From Gemmatimonadota bacterium (GTDB taxonomy: Bacteria; Gemmatimonadota; Gemmatimonadetes; Longimicrobiales; Gaopeijiaceae): a DNA stretch of 64,000 bases. The stretch is taken from assembly GCA_029879725.1 (NCBI GenBank), contig JAOUPR010000001.1:97720-161719 (forward strand). Direction: 5' to 3'. The notes below the pieces were generated by a model. It was not told where the DNA came from, searched no databases, and worked only from the letters and a program-made list of their open reading frames with translations. A program made the translations under genes and the position numbers. Numbering within the stretch: the first letter of the stretch is position 1; the number at the start of each line of letters is the position of its first letter. This document shows positions 49,950 through 57,565 of the stretch, piece after piece.

Positions 49950-50513
49950 ATGTTCGGACACTTCCATCCCTCCTTCGCGGGCCGCTCCATCTTCATCGCA
50001 GCCACCGCGGTCCTGGCCTTCGCGCCGGGCGTATCCGGGCAGACGCGGGTCGTGATCGCGGGGAGTCCCCACGACTTCCGCAGCGCCTCGTCCGTGGCCA
50101 GTGGAGCCCTGGACGACTCCGGCTGCGTCACCTGCCATGCACCCCGGAGGGACGCGACGGTGGAATTCGCCCTCTACGGGGAGGAGCGGGACGCCCTCCT
50201 CGCTCCGGGAGAGCCCGACTCGGGCACGCGGCTGTGCCTCTCCTGCCACGACGGTATGTCGGCCTCCGACGACTTCTTCGGACTGGCCGCGGAAGACAAC
50301 CACCCCGTGTCCGTGGAGTACGACGACCGCACGTCCGCCCGGCTGCACTCCCCGCAGGCCGTGGAGGACGGCGGGATCAAGCTCTTCGACCATGGATCCG
50401 GAGACCGCGTGGAGTGCGCGTCGTGCCACAACCCCCACGACAACTCCCGGGGGAACTTCCTGCGTACGTCCAACGCGGGAAGCGCCATGTGCATGACGTG
50501 CCATGCGTACTGA
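49950..50513 (+). CDS. Tetrahaem c-type cytochrome, exported
   Basis: A 187-residue protein with a signal peptide (SIFIAATAVLAFAPGVSGQ) and four haem motifs: CVTCHAP, CLSCHDG, CASCHNPHDN and CMTCH. It shares a recognisable template with the cytochrome at 32212: GSPHDF/GSAHDF at the mature start, CLSCHDG, D(D/N)HP, CxSCHxxHN and NAGSAxCxTCH at the end. It is therefore a shorter paralogue placed at the other end of the locus, with its own upstream operator-like palindrome. It is probably a periplasmic or extracellular electron carrier. Confidence 0.86.
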   Translation: MFGHFHPSFAGRSIFIAATAVLAFAPGVSGQTRVVIAGSPHDFRSASSVASGALDDSGCVTCHAPRRDATVEFALYGEERDALLAPGEPDSGTRLCLSCHDGMSASDDFFGLAAEDNHPVSVEYDDRTSARLHSPQAVEDGGIKLFDHGSGDRVECASCHNPHDNSRGNFLRTSNAGSAMCMTCHAY

Positions 50514-50521
50514 GGTCACGG

Positions 50522-51034
50522 TCACGGAATCAGGCCACCCAGGCTCGTGATGCCGAAGCTGACGTCATACGCCGGACGCCGCATCCCTCTGTACTGCCGG
50601 GCCGTCACGTCCATGCGGACGCCCGGGCCATCGCCCACGACACCGAGGATCGCGACACCCAGGTAGATTCCGAACGGCGTTCCGCCGACCCACCCACCCC
50701 CCGCGACCCAGGCCGAGGTCCAGCCCCCACGCACGACGAGTCCTCCCGTGCTCGCTCCCCGCCCGACCACCCCGGCCACTCCCAAGTCCGGCACCAGGAC
50801 CACGAGGCCTTCCGCGATCCCTTGGGGTAACGTCGCCACCGAGAGGTCCAACCCCGCCCTCGAGCCGGAGAAGTCCATCATCTGGTACTTCAGCGTCCAC
50901 GGACCGACGCCATCGCCCACGACGAACCCCATGGACACGCCGTGGAGCGACCCATCCGGCTTCGCGACCTCCTGAGCCGCGGAGGGGCGAGCCGAACACA
51001 CGAGCGCGACCACCACTCCAATGATCCTCTTCAT
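50522..51034 (-). CDS. Small exported protein of unknown function
   Basis: A 170-residue protein with a clear signal peptide (KRIIGVVVALVCSARPSAAQ). ATG 51034 has GGGAGG six bases upstream, settling the start. The mature part is Gly- and Val-rich with alternating short strands (GLVVRGGWTSAWVAGGGWVGGTPFGIYLGVAILG), suggesting a small beta-barrel or beta-sandwich. The gene lies 20 bases downstream of a methyltransferase gene and is convergent with the tetrahaem cytochrome gene. I do not recognise the family. Confidence 0.65.
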   Translation of the reverse strand: MKRIIGVVVALVCSARPSAAQEVAKPDGSLHGVSMGFVVGDGVGPWTLKYQMMDFSGSRAGLDLSVATLPQGIAEGLVVLVPDLGVAGVVGRGASTGGLVVRGGWTSAWVAGGGWVGGTPFGIYLGVAILGVVGDGPGVRMDVTARQYRGMRRPAYDVSFGITSLGGLIP

Positions 51035-51054
51035 CGAGCACCTCCCTCGAACTC

Positions 51055-51597
51055 TCATGCGACCTTCCGGAAGCTGGTCCACATCCCGGCATGCCGGCGC
51101 GGAGCCAGCCGCGTACACCGCTCCACCCCCAGCTTCCGTCCGAAGGTCCGGATGGGATGGGATAGGATCTGGGCGAGCTTGGCCTCGGTGGCGAATACGC
51201 CGCCCACCGCGAGGACCCGAGCGATCTCGTCCAGCGCCAGGTCGGACCGGGCGATGTGATAGCAGGTCCCGAAGTCCACCACCACGTCGAACGAGCCGTC
51301 CGCGAAGGGGAGGTCGCGCACGTCGGCGCGCATCAGCTCAGCGGACCCTCCCTCCTCCGCGATCCGTCTCCCCGCGGCCCGGAGGAGACCGTCGTCGATA
51401 TCGACCCCCACCACCCGCGTGGGCGCCAGGAGGCGCTCGAGCACGGGGAGAGCCACTCCGGGCCCACACCCCACCTCCAGGATGCGAGCACTTCGGGGTA
51501 GCCTCAGCGTTCGCACGAAGAGCGGAACCTCGATTCGTGACTGATAGAAGTTCCTGCTCTCGAAGATCGGGAACTCCCGATATCCGCCCTGGTCCAT
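51055..51597 (-). CDS. Class I SAM-dependent methyltransferase
   Basis: A 180-residue protein with the SAM-binding motif I ILEVGCGPGVALPVL, acidic motif VVGVDIDDGLL, RADVRDLPFADGSFDVVVDFGTCYHI and the post-motif EIARVLAVGGVF. GGAGGT sits eight bases before ATG. The protein is short for the family, with few residues after the core fold, so its substrate cannot be told. It is transcribed away from the cox operon across a 184-base divergent region. Confidence 0.85.
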   Translation of the reverse strand: MDQGGYREFPIFESRNFYQSRIEVPLFVRTLRLPRSARILEVGCGPGVALPVLERLLAPTRVVGVDIDDGLLRAAGRRIAEEGGSAELMRADVRDLPFADGSFDVVVDFGTCYHIARSDLALDEIARVLAVGGVFATEAKLAQILSHPIRTFGRKLGVERCTRLAPRRHAGMWTSFRKVA

Positions 51598-51781
51598 GGC
51601 CGTCCACCTCCGTCACGAATCCACGCATTAGATTGAGGGACACGGACCGCGACCCTCCCTGCCCGCGCCACATGCTTCCAAGGTGACCGGCGCGGAGCGA
51701 CGGAAGGATACGCAATGCTACGTAGAAGCTCGTGGAGCCTCCCGCCGGCCATGACGCGAACCAACGACAGCGCGCGCTGAG

Positions 51782-53407
51782 ATGAGATTCGGACCGACCC
51801 CCCTGGCCCGGGCGACCGGAGGCATCCTGGCCCACTCCCTCCGCCTCCCCGACGGACGTCTCGTCCGCAAGGGCCGGATCCTCACGGAGGAGATCCTGCG
51901 GGAGTTGGAGGACGGCGGCTTCACGGAAGTCACCGCGGCCCTCTTCGACCCCGACGACGTCCCCGAAGACGTGGCAGCCGCGCGGATCGCGCGCGCGCTC
52001 TGCGGGACGGGCGCGGAGGTCCGCGCCCCCGGCACCGGCCGCTGCAACCTCGCGGCCACCTCCGCGGGGATCCTCACCCTGAGTCGGGATCGCATCGAGG
52101 CCCTGAACGCGGTGTCGGAGGCCGTCACGGTCGCGACACTCCACCCCGACACCCCCGTTCATCCCGGCACCCTCCTGGCCACCGTGAAGATCATCCCCTA
52201 CGCCATCTCCGAGAGCACCTTGGCGCGGTGCCTGGAGACCGTGACGGGAGCCTCGCATCCTGCGGTGGGCGTCTGGGCGTTCCGCCCCCGATCCGCGGCC
52301 CTGATCCAGACGCGGCTCCCGGGGATGGACGAAAGCCTCCTCGACCGGACGGACGAGATCCTCGGCCACCGTCTCACCGCGCTGGGAAGCCACCTCGATC
52401 TCCGGATGCGCCGCGACCACACGGAGGCCGCCGTGGCCGACGCCGTGGCCCAGGCCCTGGCGGCCGGGCACGACCCCGTGCTGGTGCTGGGCGCCTCGGC
52501 GATCGGTGACCGCAACGACGTCGTACCCAGGGGGATGGAGCGCGCCGGGGCGTGCATCGTCCGCCTGGGCATCCCCGTGGACCCCGGGAATCTCACTCTC
52601 CTGGCCACGCACGGCGACCGCACCCTCCTCGGCGTCCCGGGCTGCGCCCGCTCGCCGAAGCGGAACGGTTTCGACATGGTGCTCGAGCGCGTCCTGGCCG
52701 GACGACTCCCCACGACCCACGACGTGGCGACCTGGGGCGTGGGCGGCATGCTGAAGGACTTCTCGGGCCGCCCCCAGCCCCGGCAGCCGGCCGGAGACGG
52801 AGAGGACGCCCGGTCCCGCCCCCGGATCGCCGCCGTGATCCTGGCGGCGGGCCGCTCCACCCGCATGGGAGAGCGGAACAAGCTCCTGGAGGAAGTGGAG
52901 GGGCGGCCCATCGTCCGGCGGGTCGCCGAGGAGGTGCAGGGCCTCCCCCTGGATCCGGTGGTGGTGGTGACGGGACACGAGGAGGCCCGCATCCGGGAGT
53001 GCCTCGACGGCCTCCCGGTCCGATACACCCACAACCCCGACTTCGCGGACGGGATCAGCACCTCCATACGGGCGGGAGTGGAGGCCCTCCCGCCCCAGGT
53101 GGACGGCGTGCTGGTGATCCTGGGGGACATGCCGTGGATCTCGCACCGTGACGTGGGTTCGCTCCTGGAGGCCTTCGCCCCGGACGAGGGCCGCGGGATC
53201 TGCGTGCCCGTCATGGAACGCAAGCGCGGCAATCCGGTATTGTGGGCCTCCCGCTACTTCCCTCGCCTGACCACCCTCGAGGGAGACCGGGGAGCCCGCG
53301 CGCTTCTCACCGAGTTCGCCGAAGACGTGGTCGAGGTACCGGTCCGGAGCGCCGGCGTCCTCCTCGACGTGGACACCCCCGACGTGCTGGAAAAGGCCGA
53401 CAGCTGA
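51782..53407 (+). CDS. Molybdenum-cofactor protein: MoeA/MogA-like domain fused to MocA-type nucleotidyltransferase
   Basis: A 541-residue two-domain protein. Residues 1-330 resemble a molybdopterin-binding (MoeA/CinA-type) domain with LVLGASAIGDRNDVVPRGMERAG. Residues 350-541 are a MobA-like NTP transferase: AVILAAGRSTRMGERNKLL, then VILGDMPW and RGNPVLW, matching the MocA family that makes molybdopterin cytosine dinucleotide, the cofactor of CO dehydrogenase. The stop overlaps the coxD start. It is the first gene of the cox operon, so cofactor supply is encoded with the enzyme. The start at 51782 lacks a clear ribosome site. Confidence 0.85.
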   Translation: MRFGPTPLARATGGILAHSLRLPDGRLVRKGRILTEEILRELEDGGFTEVTAALFDPDDVPEDVAAARIARALCGTGAEVRAPGTGRCNLAATSAGILTLSRDRIEALNAVSEAVTVATLHPDTPVHPGTLLATVKIIPYAISESTLARCLETVTGASHPAVGVWAFRPRSAALIQTRLPGMDESLLDRTDEILGHRLTALGSHLDLRMRRDHTEAAVADAVAQALAAGHDPVLVLGASAIGDRNDVVPRGMERAGACIVRLGIPVDPGNLTLLATHGDRTLLGVPGCARSPKRNGFDMVLERVLAGRLPTTHDVATWGVGGMLKDFSGRPQPRQPAGDGEDARSRPRIAAVILAAGRSTRMGERNKLLEEVEGRPIVRRVAEEVQGLPLDPVVVVTGHEEARIRECLDGLPVRYTHNPDFADGISTSIRAGVEALPPQVDGVLVILGDMPWISHRDVGSLLEAFAPDEGRGICVPVMERKRGNPVLWASRYFPRLTTLEGDRGARALLTEFAEDVVEVPVRSAGVLLDVDTPDVLEKADS

Positions 53408-54309
53408 TGTTCGACTCCATCGACGACACCCGCAGCCGACTCTCCGCGCAGGGGTACTTCGCGGATCCGGGGCTTACCACCAGCCTCTTCCTGGCCCTGC
53501 GGATGCAGAAGGCCCTCTTCCTGGAAGGGGAGCCCGGGGTGGGGAAGACCGAGGTGGCGCGGGTCCTCTCGACAATCCTCGACACCCCCCTGATCCGCCT
53601 CCAGTGCTACGAGGGTTTGGACATCACCCACGCGGTGTACGAGTGGAACTATCCCCGACAGCTCATGGAGATCCAGGCCCGGAGCGCCGCGGCGGGGGGG
53701 AGAGCCACCGGAGAGGCTCCCGCCGACGCGGCGGACATCTTCTCGGAGGAGTTCCTCCTGCGGCGCCCCCTCCTGGAGGCCATCCACCGGAGCCACGAGA
53801 AGGCGCCCGTCCTCCTCATCGACGAGCTGGACCGGGCCGACGAGGAGTTCGAGTCGTTCCTCCTGGAGCTCCTGGGAGACTTCCAGATCACGGTGCCCGA
53901 GATCGGGACGTTCACGGCCGAGCACCCCCCCGTGGTGATCATCACGTCGAACCGTACCCGGGAGATCCACGACGCCCTCAAGCGCCGCTGCATCTACCAC
54001 TGGATCGACTACCCTTCCGCCGATCAGGAGCTGGCCATCGTCCGGGAGAAGGTCCCCGAAGCCGAGGAGCGCCTGGCCCGGGACGTGGTGGACTTCGTGC
54101 AGCGCCTCCGCGACGAGGACCTGTACAAGCTTCCCGGCGTGGCCGAGTCGCTGGACTGGGCCCGGGCGTTGACCCACCTGAGCGCTCACCGCCTGGATGC
54201 CGCGACGGTGGACCGCACCCTGGGGCTCATCCTGAAGTATCAGGACGACGTCGACCAGATCAGGGGCGCCCGCACGGCGGCCATTCTCGAGGCCGTCCAG
54301 GAGGGGTGA
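53407..54309 (+). CDS. coxD: CoxD, MoxR-type AAA+ ATPase for CO dehydrogenase maturation
   Basis: A 300-residue AAA+ protein with Walker A GEPGVGKTE, Walker B VLLIDELDRADEEFE and sensor 1 VIITSNRTREIHDALKRRC. In Oligotropha CoxD helps build the [CuSMoO2] active site together with CoxE and CoxF. The ATG shares bases with the preceding stop (TGATG) and the following coxE start does the same, so the three are translationally coupled. Confidence 0.9.
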   Translation: MFDSIDDTRSRLSAQGYFADPGLTTSLFLALRMQKALFLEGEPGVGKTEVARVLSTILDTPLIRLQCYEGLDITHAVYEWNYPRQLMEIQARSAAAGGRATGEAPADAADIFSEEFLLRRPLLEAIHRSHEKAPVLLIDELDRADEEFESFLLELLGDFQITVPEIGTFTAEHPPVVIITSNRTREIHDALKRRCIYHWIDYPSADQELAIVREKVPEAEERLARDVVDFVQRLRDEDLYKLPGVAESLDWARALTHLSAHRLDAATVDRTLGLILKYQDDVDQIRGARTAAILEAVQEG

Positions 54310-55523
54310 TGTCCGTCGAGGCGGGGCAGGTATTCCTCCACAACCTCCTGGCCTTCACGCGGGCGCTGCGCTCGGCGGGGATCCGCGTGACCCCTGCCCA
54401 GACCTCCGACCTGACCCGGGCCCTCGGCTGGGTGGGGCTGGACCACCGCGAGGAGGTGTTCCGGACGGCGCGGGCACTCCTCGTCACCCGCAAGGAGGAT
54501 CTGGCCCTCTTCGAGATGATGTTCCGCCGGTTCTGGAGCGCCCCCGACGGACAGGCCCTCTCCCGGCCCCAACGGCGCCCCCCGGCCCCGCGTGAGCGGC
54601 GCAAGCCGGAGAGCCGATTCACCATCGCGACATACATGGCCTTCAAGGCCCAGTCCGCCATGGAGGAGCGAGACATCGCGGATCGCTCGGGTACCTTCAC
54701 CGACGAAGAGATCCTCAACAGCAAGCGCTTCGCCGACATGACCCCCGAGGAGCTCGCCTCCGTGCGCCGGCTCCTGGAGCGGATGGAGTGGTCCGCGTCG
54801 CTCCGGACGACGCGGCGCCGGACGCCCCACCACGCGGGGAGGGACATCCACATGCGGAAGGTCCTCCGGCAGGCGAGCCGGCTGGGCACCATTCCCCCCG
54901 TCCTTCCCCGGCGCAAACGGGTGGTCAAGCCCCGCCCGGTGGTGCTCCTGGCGGACATCTCGGGCTCCATGGAGAAGTACTCCCGCCTGGTGCTCCAGTT
55001 CTTCCATGTGCTCGCTCGCGGGATGGGCGACGTGGAGACCTTCGTGTTCGGCACCCGTCTCTCCCGCATCACCCCCCAACTCCGCCTGCGGAACGTGGAC
55101 CGTGCCCTGGACGAGGTGTCACGGCACGTCATCGACTGGGCCGGCGGCACCCGCATCGGGGGTTCCCTGGGGGAATTCAACCGGCGGTGGGGGCGGAGGG
55201 TGCTGAGGCGCGGAGCCGTGGTGGTGATGATCAGCGACGGGTGCGACCGGGGCGACCTGGAATCCCTGGCCCGCGAGATGCGCCGTCTGCGACACCGCGC
55301 ACACGCGGTGATCTGGCTGAACCCCTACATGGGGCGGGCAGATTACACGCCCGTGGTGGGAGGAATGTCCGTGGCGATTTCGTTTGTGGATCAGCTTCTT
55401 TCGGCCCATAATGTTCAGTCATTACAGGAATTTGCCCACGCCCTCGCCGGAGCACGCCGGTCGGGGCGCAGTGTCCGGCGTCCAGGACGGCGCCCCGAAG
55501 TCAGGCAAGGAGTCCCCCAATGA
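54309..55523 (+). CDS. coxE: CoxE-like VWA-domain protein
   Basis: A 404-residue protein with a C-terminal von Willebrand A domain carrying the MIDAS motif DISGSMEKYS (about residue 214) and a later MISDGCDRGD. The N-terminal half is helical with FTIATYMAFKAQSAMEERDIADRSG, seen in CoxE/MoxR-partner proteins. It partners CoxD in copper or sulfur loading of CO dehydrogenase. The C-terminal 35 residues are very basic. The stop overlaps the coxG start (ATGA). Confidence 0.9.
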   Translation: MSVEAGQVFLHNLLAFTRALRSAGIRVTPAQTSDLTRALGWVGLDHREEVFRTARALLVTRKEDLALFEMMFRRFWSAPDGQALSRPQRRPPAPRERRKPESRFTIATYMAFKAQSAMEERDIADRSGTFTDEEILNSKRFADMTPEELASVRRLLERMEWSASLRTTRRRTPHHAGRDIHMRKVLRQASRLGTIPPVLPRRKRVVKPRPVVLLADISGSMEKYSRLVLQFFHVLARGMGDVETFVFGTRLSRITPQLRLRNVDRALDEVSRHVIDWAGGTRIGGSLGEFNRRWGRRVLRRGAVVVMISDGCDRGDLESLAREMRRLRHRAHAVIWLNPYMGRADYTPVVGGMSVAISFVDQLLSAHNVQSLQEFAHALAGARRSGRSVRRPGRRPEVRQGVPQ

Positions 55524-56146
55524 AAGTCGGCGGTGAGTACACCTTCGAAGGCCCCCAGCAGATGGTGTGGGAAACCCTTCTCGATCCCACGGTCCTGGCC
55601 AGCGTCCTCCCCGGGTGCGAAAAGCTGGAACTGGTGGGCGAGGACGAGTACGAGGGCGCGCTGAAGATCAAGGTCGGCCCCGTCCAGGGCCAGTTCATGG
55701 GGAAGGTGAAGCTGGAGGACATCCAGCCGCCCGACTCCTACACGATGCAGGTGGACGGGCGGGGGGCGCCCGGATTCGTGAAGGCCACGGGGCACCTGAA
55801 GCTCCAGGCCGACGGGGCCAACACCCAGGTGACGTACGAAGGCGAGGCCCAGGTCGGCGGTCGCCTGGCCAGCGTCGGGCAGCGCCTCATGGAGAGCTCC
55901 GCCAAGGCCATCATCAAGCAGAGCCTCGACGGGCTCAACGCCGCGGTGAAATCCCGTGGTTCGGCCGCCGCCGCGGGCGTCGACGCCCCGCCGCCCCCGA
56001 AGGTGGAGGCTCCCTCCCAGGCGGAGTTCGCCGCCACCATCGCCAAAGAGGTGGCCAAGGACCTGATCCCCCCGTGGCTCCGATACGCCATCGGCGCCGC
56101 GGTAGCGGTAGGTCTGGCCTACCTCGTCTACACCCTGATCGGATAG
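55520..56146 (+). CDS. coxG: CoxG, membrane-anchoring SRPBCC protein
   Basis: A 208-residue protein. Residues 1-145 form a SRPBCC (START-like) domain: GGEYTFEGPQQMVWETLLDPTVLASVLPGCEKLELVGEDEY is the CoxG hallmark. A Pro/Ala linker leads to a C-terminal membrane helix (WLRYAIGAAVAVGLAYLVYTLI). CoxG recruits CO dehydrogenase to the membrane; recent work also links it to menaquinone delivery. A 49-base gap with GAAGGAGAAA ribosome site separates it from coxM. Confidence 0.92.
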   Translation: MKVGGEYTFEGPQQMVWETLLDPTVLASVLPGCEKLELVGEDEYEGALKIKVGPVQGQFMGKVKLEDIQPPDSYTMQVDGRGAPGFVKATGHLKLQADGANTQVTYEGEAQVGGRLASVGQRLMESSAKAIIKQSLDGLNAAVKSRGSAAAAGVDAPPPPKVEAPSQAEFAATIAKEVAKDLIPPWLRYAIGAAVAVGLAYLVYTLIG

Positions 56147-56195
56147 CTGATTCCTCCAACACGGACCTGGTCCGTCCCCCGAAGGAGAAACAGAC

Positions 56196-57071
56196 GTGAT
56201 TCCCGGTGAATTCGAATACCACGCACCCTCGACGGTGGACGAGGCCGTGGCGCTCCTGGACCGGCTCGGCGACGAGGCGAAGATCCTGGCGGGCGGCCAC
56301 TCCCTCGTCCCCGCCATGAGGTTCCGGCTGGCTCAGCCGGCCCACCTGGTCGACATCAACGGCATCGACGACCTCGCATACCTCCGCGAGGAAGGCGACC
56401 ATCTGGCCATCGGCGCCATGACCCGCGAGTCGGCGCTGGAGCACTCGGACCTGGTCGCCCGGCGCTATCCCATGCTCGCCGACGCCGGCCACGTCATCGC
56501 CGACCCGCTGGTGCGCAACCGCGGCACGGTGGGCGGCAACCTGGCCCACGCCGACCCCGCCAACGACCATCCGGCGGTCATGCTCGCCTACGGAGCCACC
56601 CTGGTGGCCCAGGGCCCGGGCGGACGCCGCGAGATCGCGGTGGACGACTTCTTCACCGGGCTCTTCGAGAGCGCCATGGCCGCCAACGAGATCCTGGTGG
56701 AGATCCGCGTCCCGGCGCCGGGTGCCGGGAACGGCGAAGCGTACGAGAAGTTCGAGCGGAAGGTGGGGGACTACGCCATCTCCGCGGCGGCGGTCCGCCT
56801 GACGATGAGCGGAAACACCTGCACCGCCGCCCGCGTCGGCCTCACGAACGTGAGCGCCGTCCCCATGCGCTCCGCCGGAGCGGAGGCCGCCATGGCCGGG
56901 AAGGAGCTCACCGAAGAGGTGATCGAGGCCGCCGGGCAGGCCGCCGCAGGAGAGTGCGATCCCTCCGCCGACCTGCGGGGATCCGAAGCCTACAAGAGAG
57001 ACGTGACGCGGGTGCTCGTGAAGCGCGCCATCCGCAAGGCCATGGCCCGCGCGCAGGGAGGTGCCGCATGA
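56196..57071 (+). CDS. coxM: CoxM, FAD subunit of form I CO dehydrogenase
   Basis: A 291-residue flavoprotein starting at GTG with GAAGGAG about nine bases upstream. FAD-binding motifs [17 protein letters not shown] and [21 protein letters not shown] are those of CoxM. It passes electrons from the CoxS Fe-S clusters to the membrane quinone. Its stop overlaps the coxS start (ATGA). Confidence 0.94.
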   Translation: MIPGEFEYHAPSTVDEAVALLDRLGDEAKILAGGHSLVPAMRFRLAQPAHLVDINGIDDLAYLREEGDHLAIGAMTRESALEHSDLVARRYPMLADAGHVIADPLVRNRGTVGGNLAHADPANDHPAVMLAYGATLVAQGPGGRREIAVDDFFTGLFESAMAANEILVEIRVPAPGAGNGEAYEKFERKVGDYAISAAAVRLTMSGNTCTAARVGLTNVSAVPMRSAGAEAAMAGKELTEEVIEAAGQAAAGECDPSADLRGSEAYKRDVTRVLVKRAIRKAMARAQGGAA

Positions 57072-57565
57072 CCACCAGGAAGAAGATCACGGTCACCATC
57101 AACGGCGAGGCGGTGACCCGCGAGGTGGAGCCCCGCACGCTACTGGTGCACTTCATCCGTGAGGATGCCAACCTCACCGGAACCCACATCGGGTGCGACA
57201 CCACCAGCTGCGGCGCGTGCACGGTGCACCTGAACGGGAGCGCCGTGAAGAGTTGCACGGTGTTCGCCGTGCAGGCCGACGGCCAGAGCGTGGACACGGT
57301 GGAAGGGCTGGCCAACGGCGCCGAGCTCCACCCCCTCCAGGAAGGGTTCTGGGAGAAGCACGGCCTCCAGTGCGGATACTGTACCCCCGGGATGATGATG
57401 ACGGCCAAGGAGTTCCTGGCCCGCAATCCCGACCCCACCGAAGAGGAGATCCGTTGGGGCATCTCGGGCAACCTCTGCCGGTGCACCGGCTACAACAAGA
57501 TCGTGGAAGCCATTCTCTACGCGGCCGAGAAGCTGCGTGAGTCGGGAAAGGAGGCAGCGGTATGA
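57068..57565 (+). CDS. coxS: CoxS, [2Fe-2S] subunit of form I CO dehydrogenase
   Basis: A 165-residue protein with an N-terminal plant-type ferredoxin domain ([17 protein letters not shown] plus a distal Cys) and a C-terminal helical [2Fe-2S] domain (QCGYCTPGM and [12 protein letters not shown]). It moves electrons from the CoxL molybdenum centre to CoxM. ATG 57068 overlaps the coxM stop and the stop overlaps coxL (ATGA). Confidence 0.95.
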   Translation: MTTRKKITVTINGEAVTREVEPRTLLVHFIREDANLTGTHIGCDTTSCGACTVHLNGSAVKSCTVFAVQADGQSVDTVEGLANGAELHPLQEGFWEKHGLQCGYCTPGMMMTAKEFLARNPDPTEEEIRWGISGNLCRCTGYNKIVEAILYAAEKLRESGKEAAV

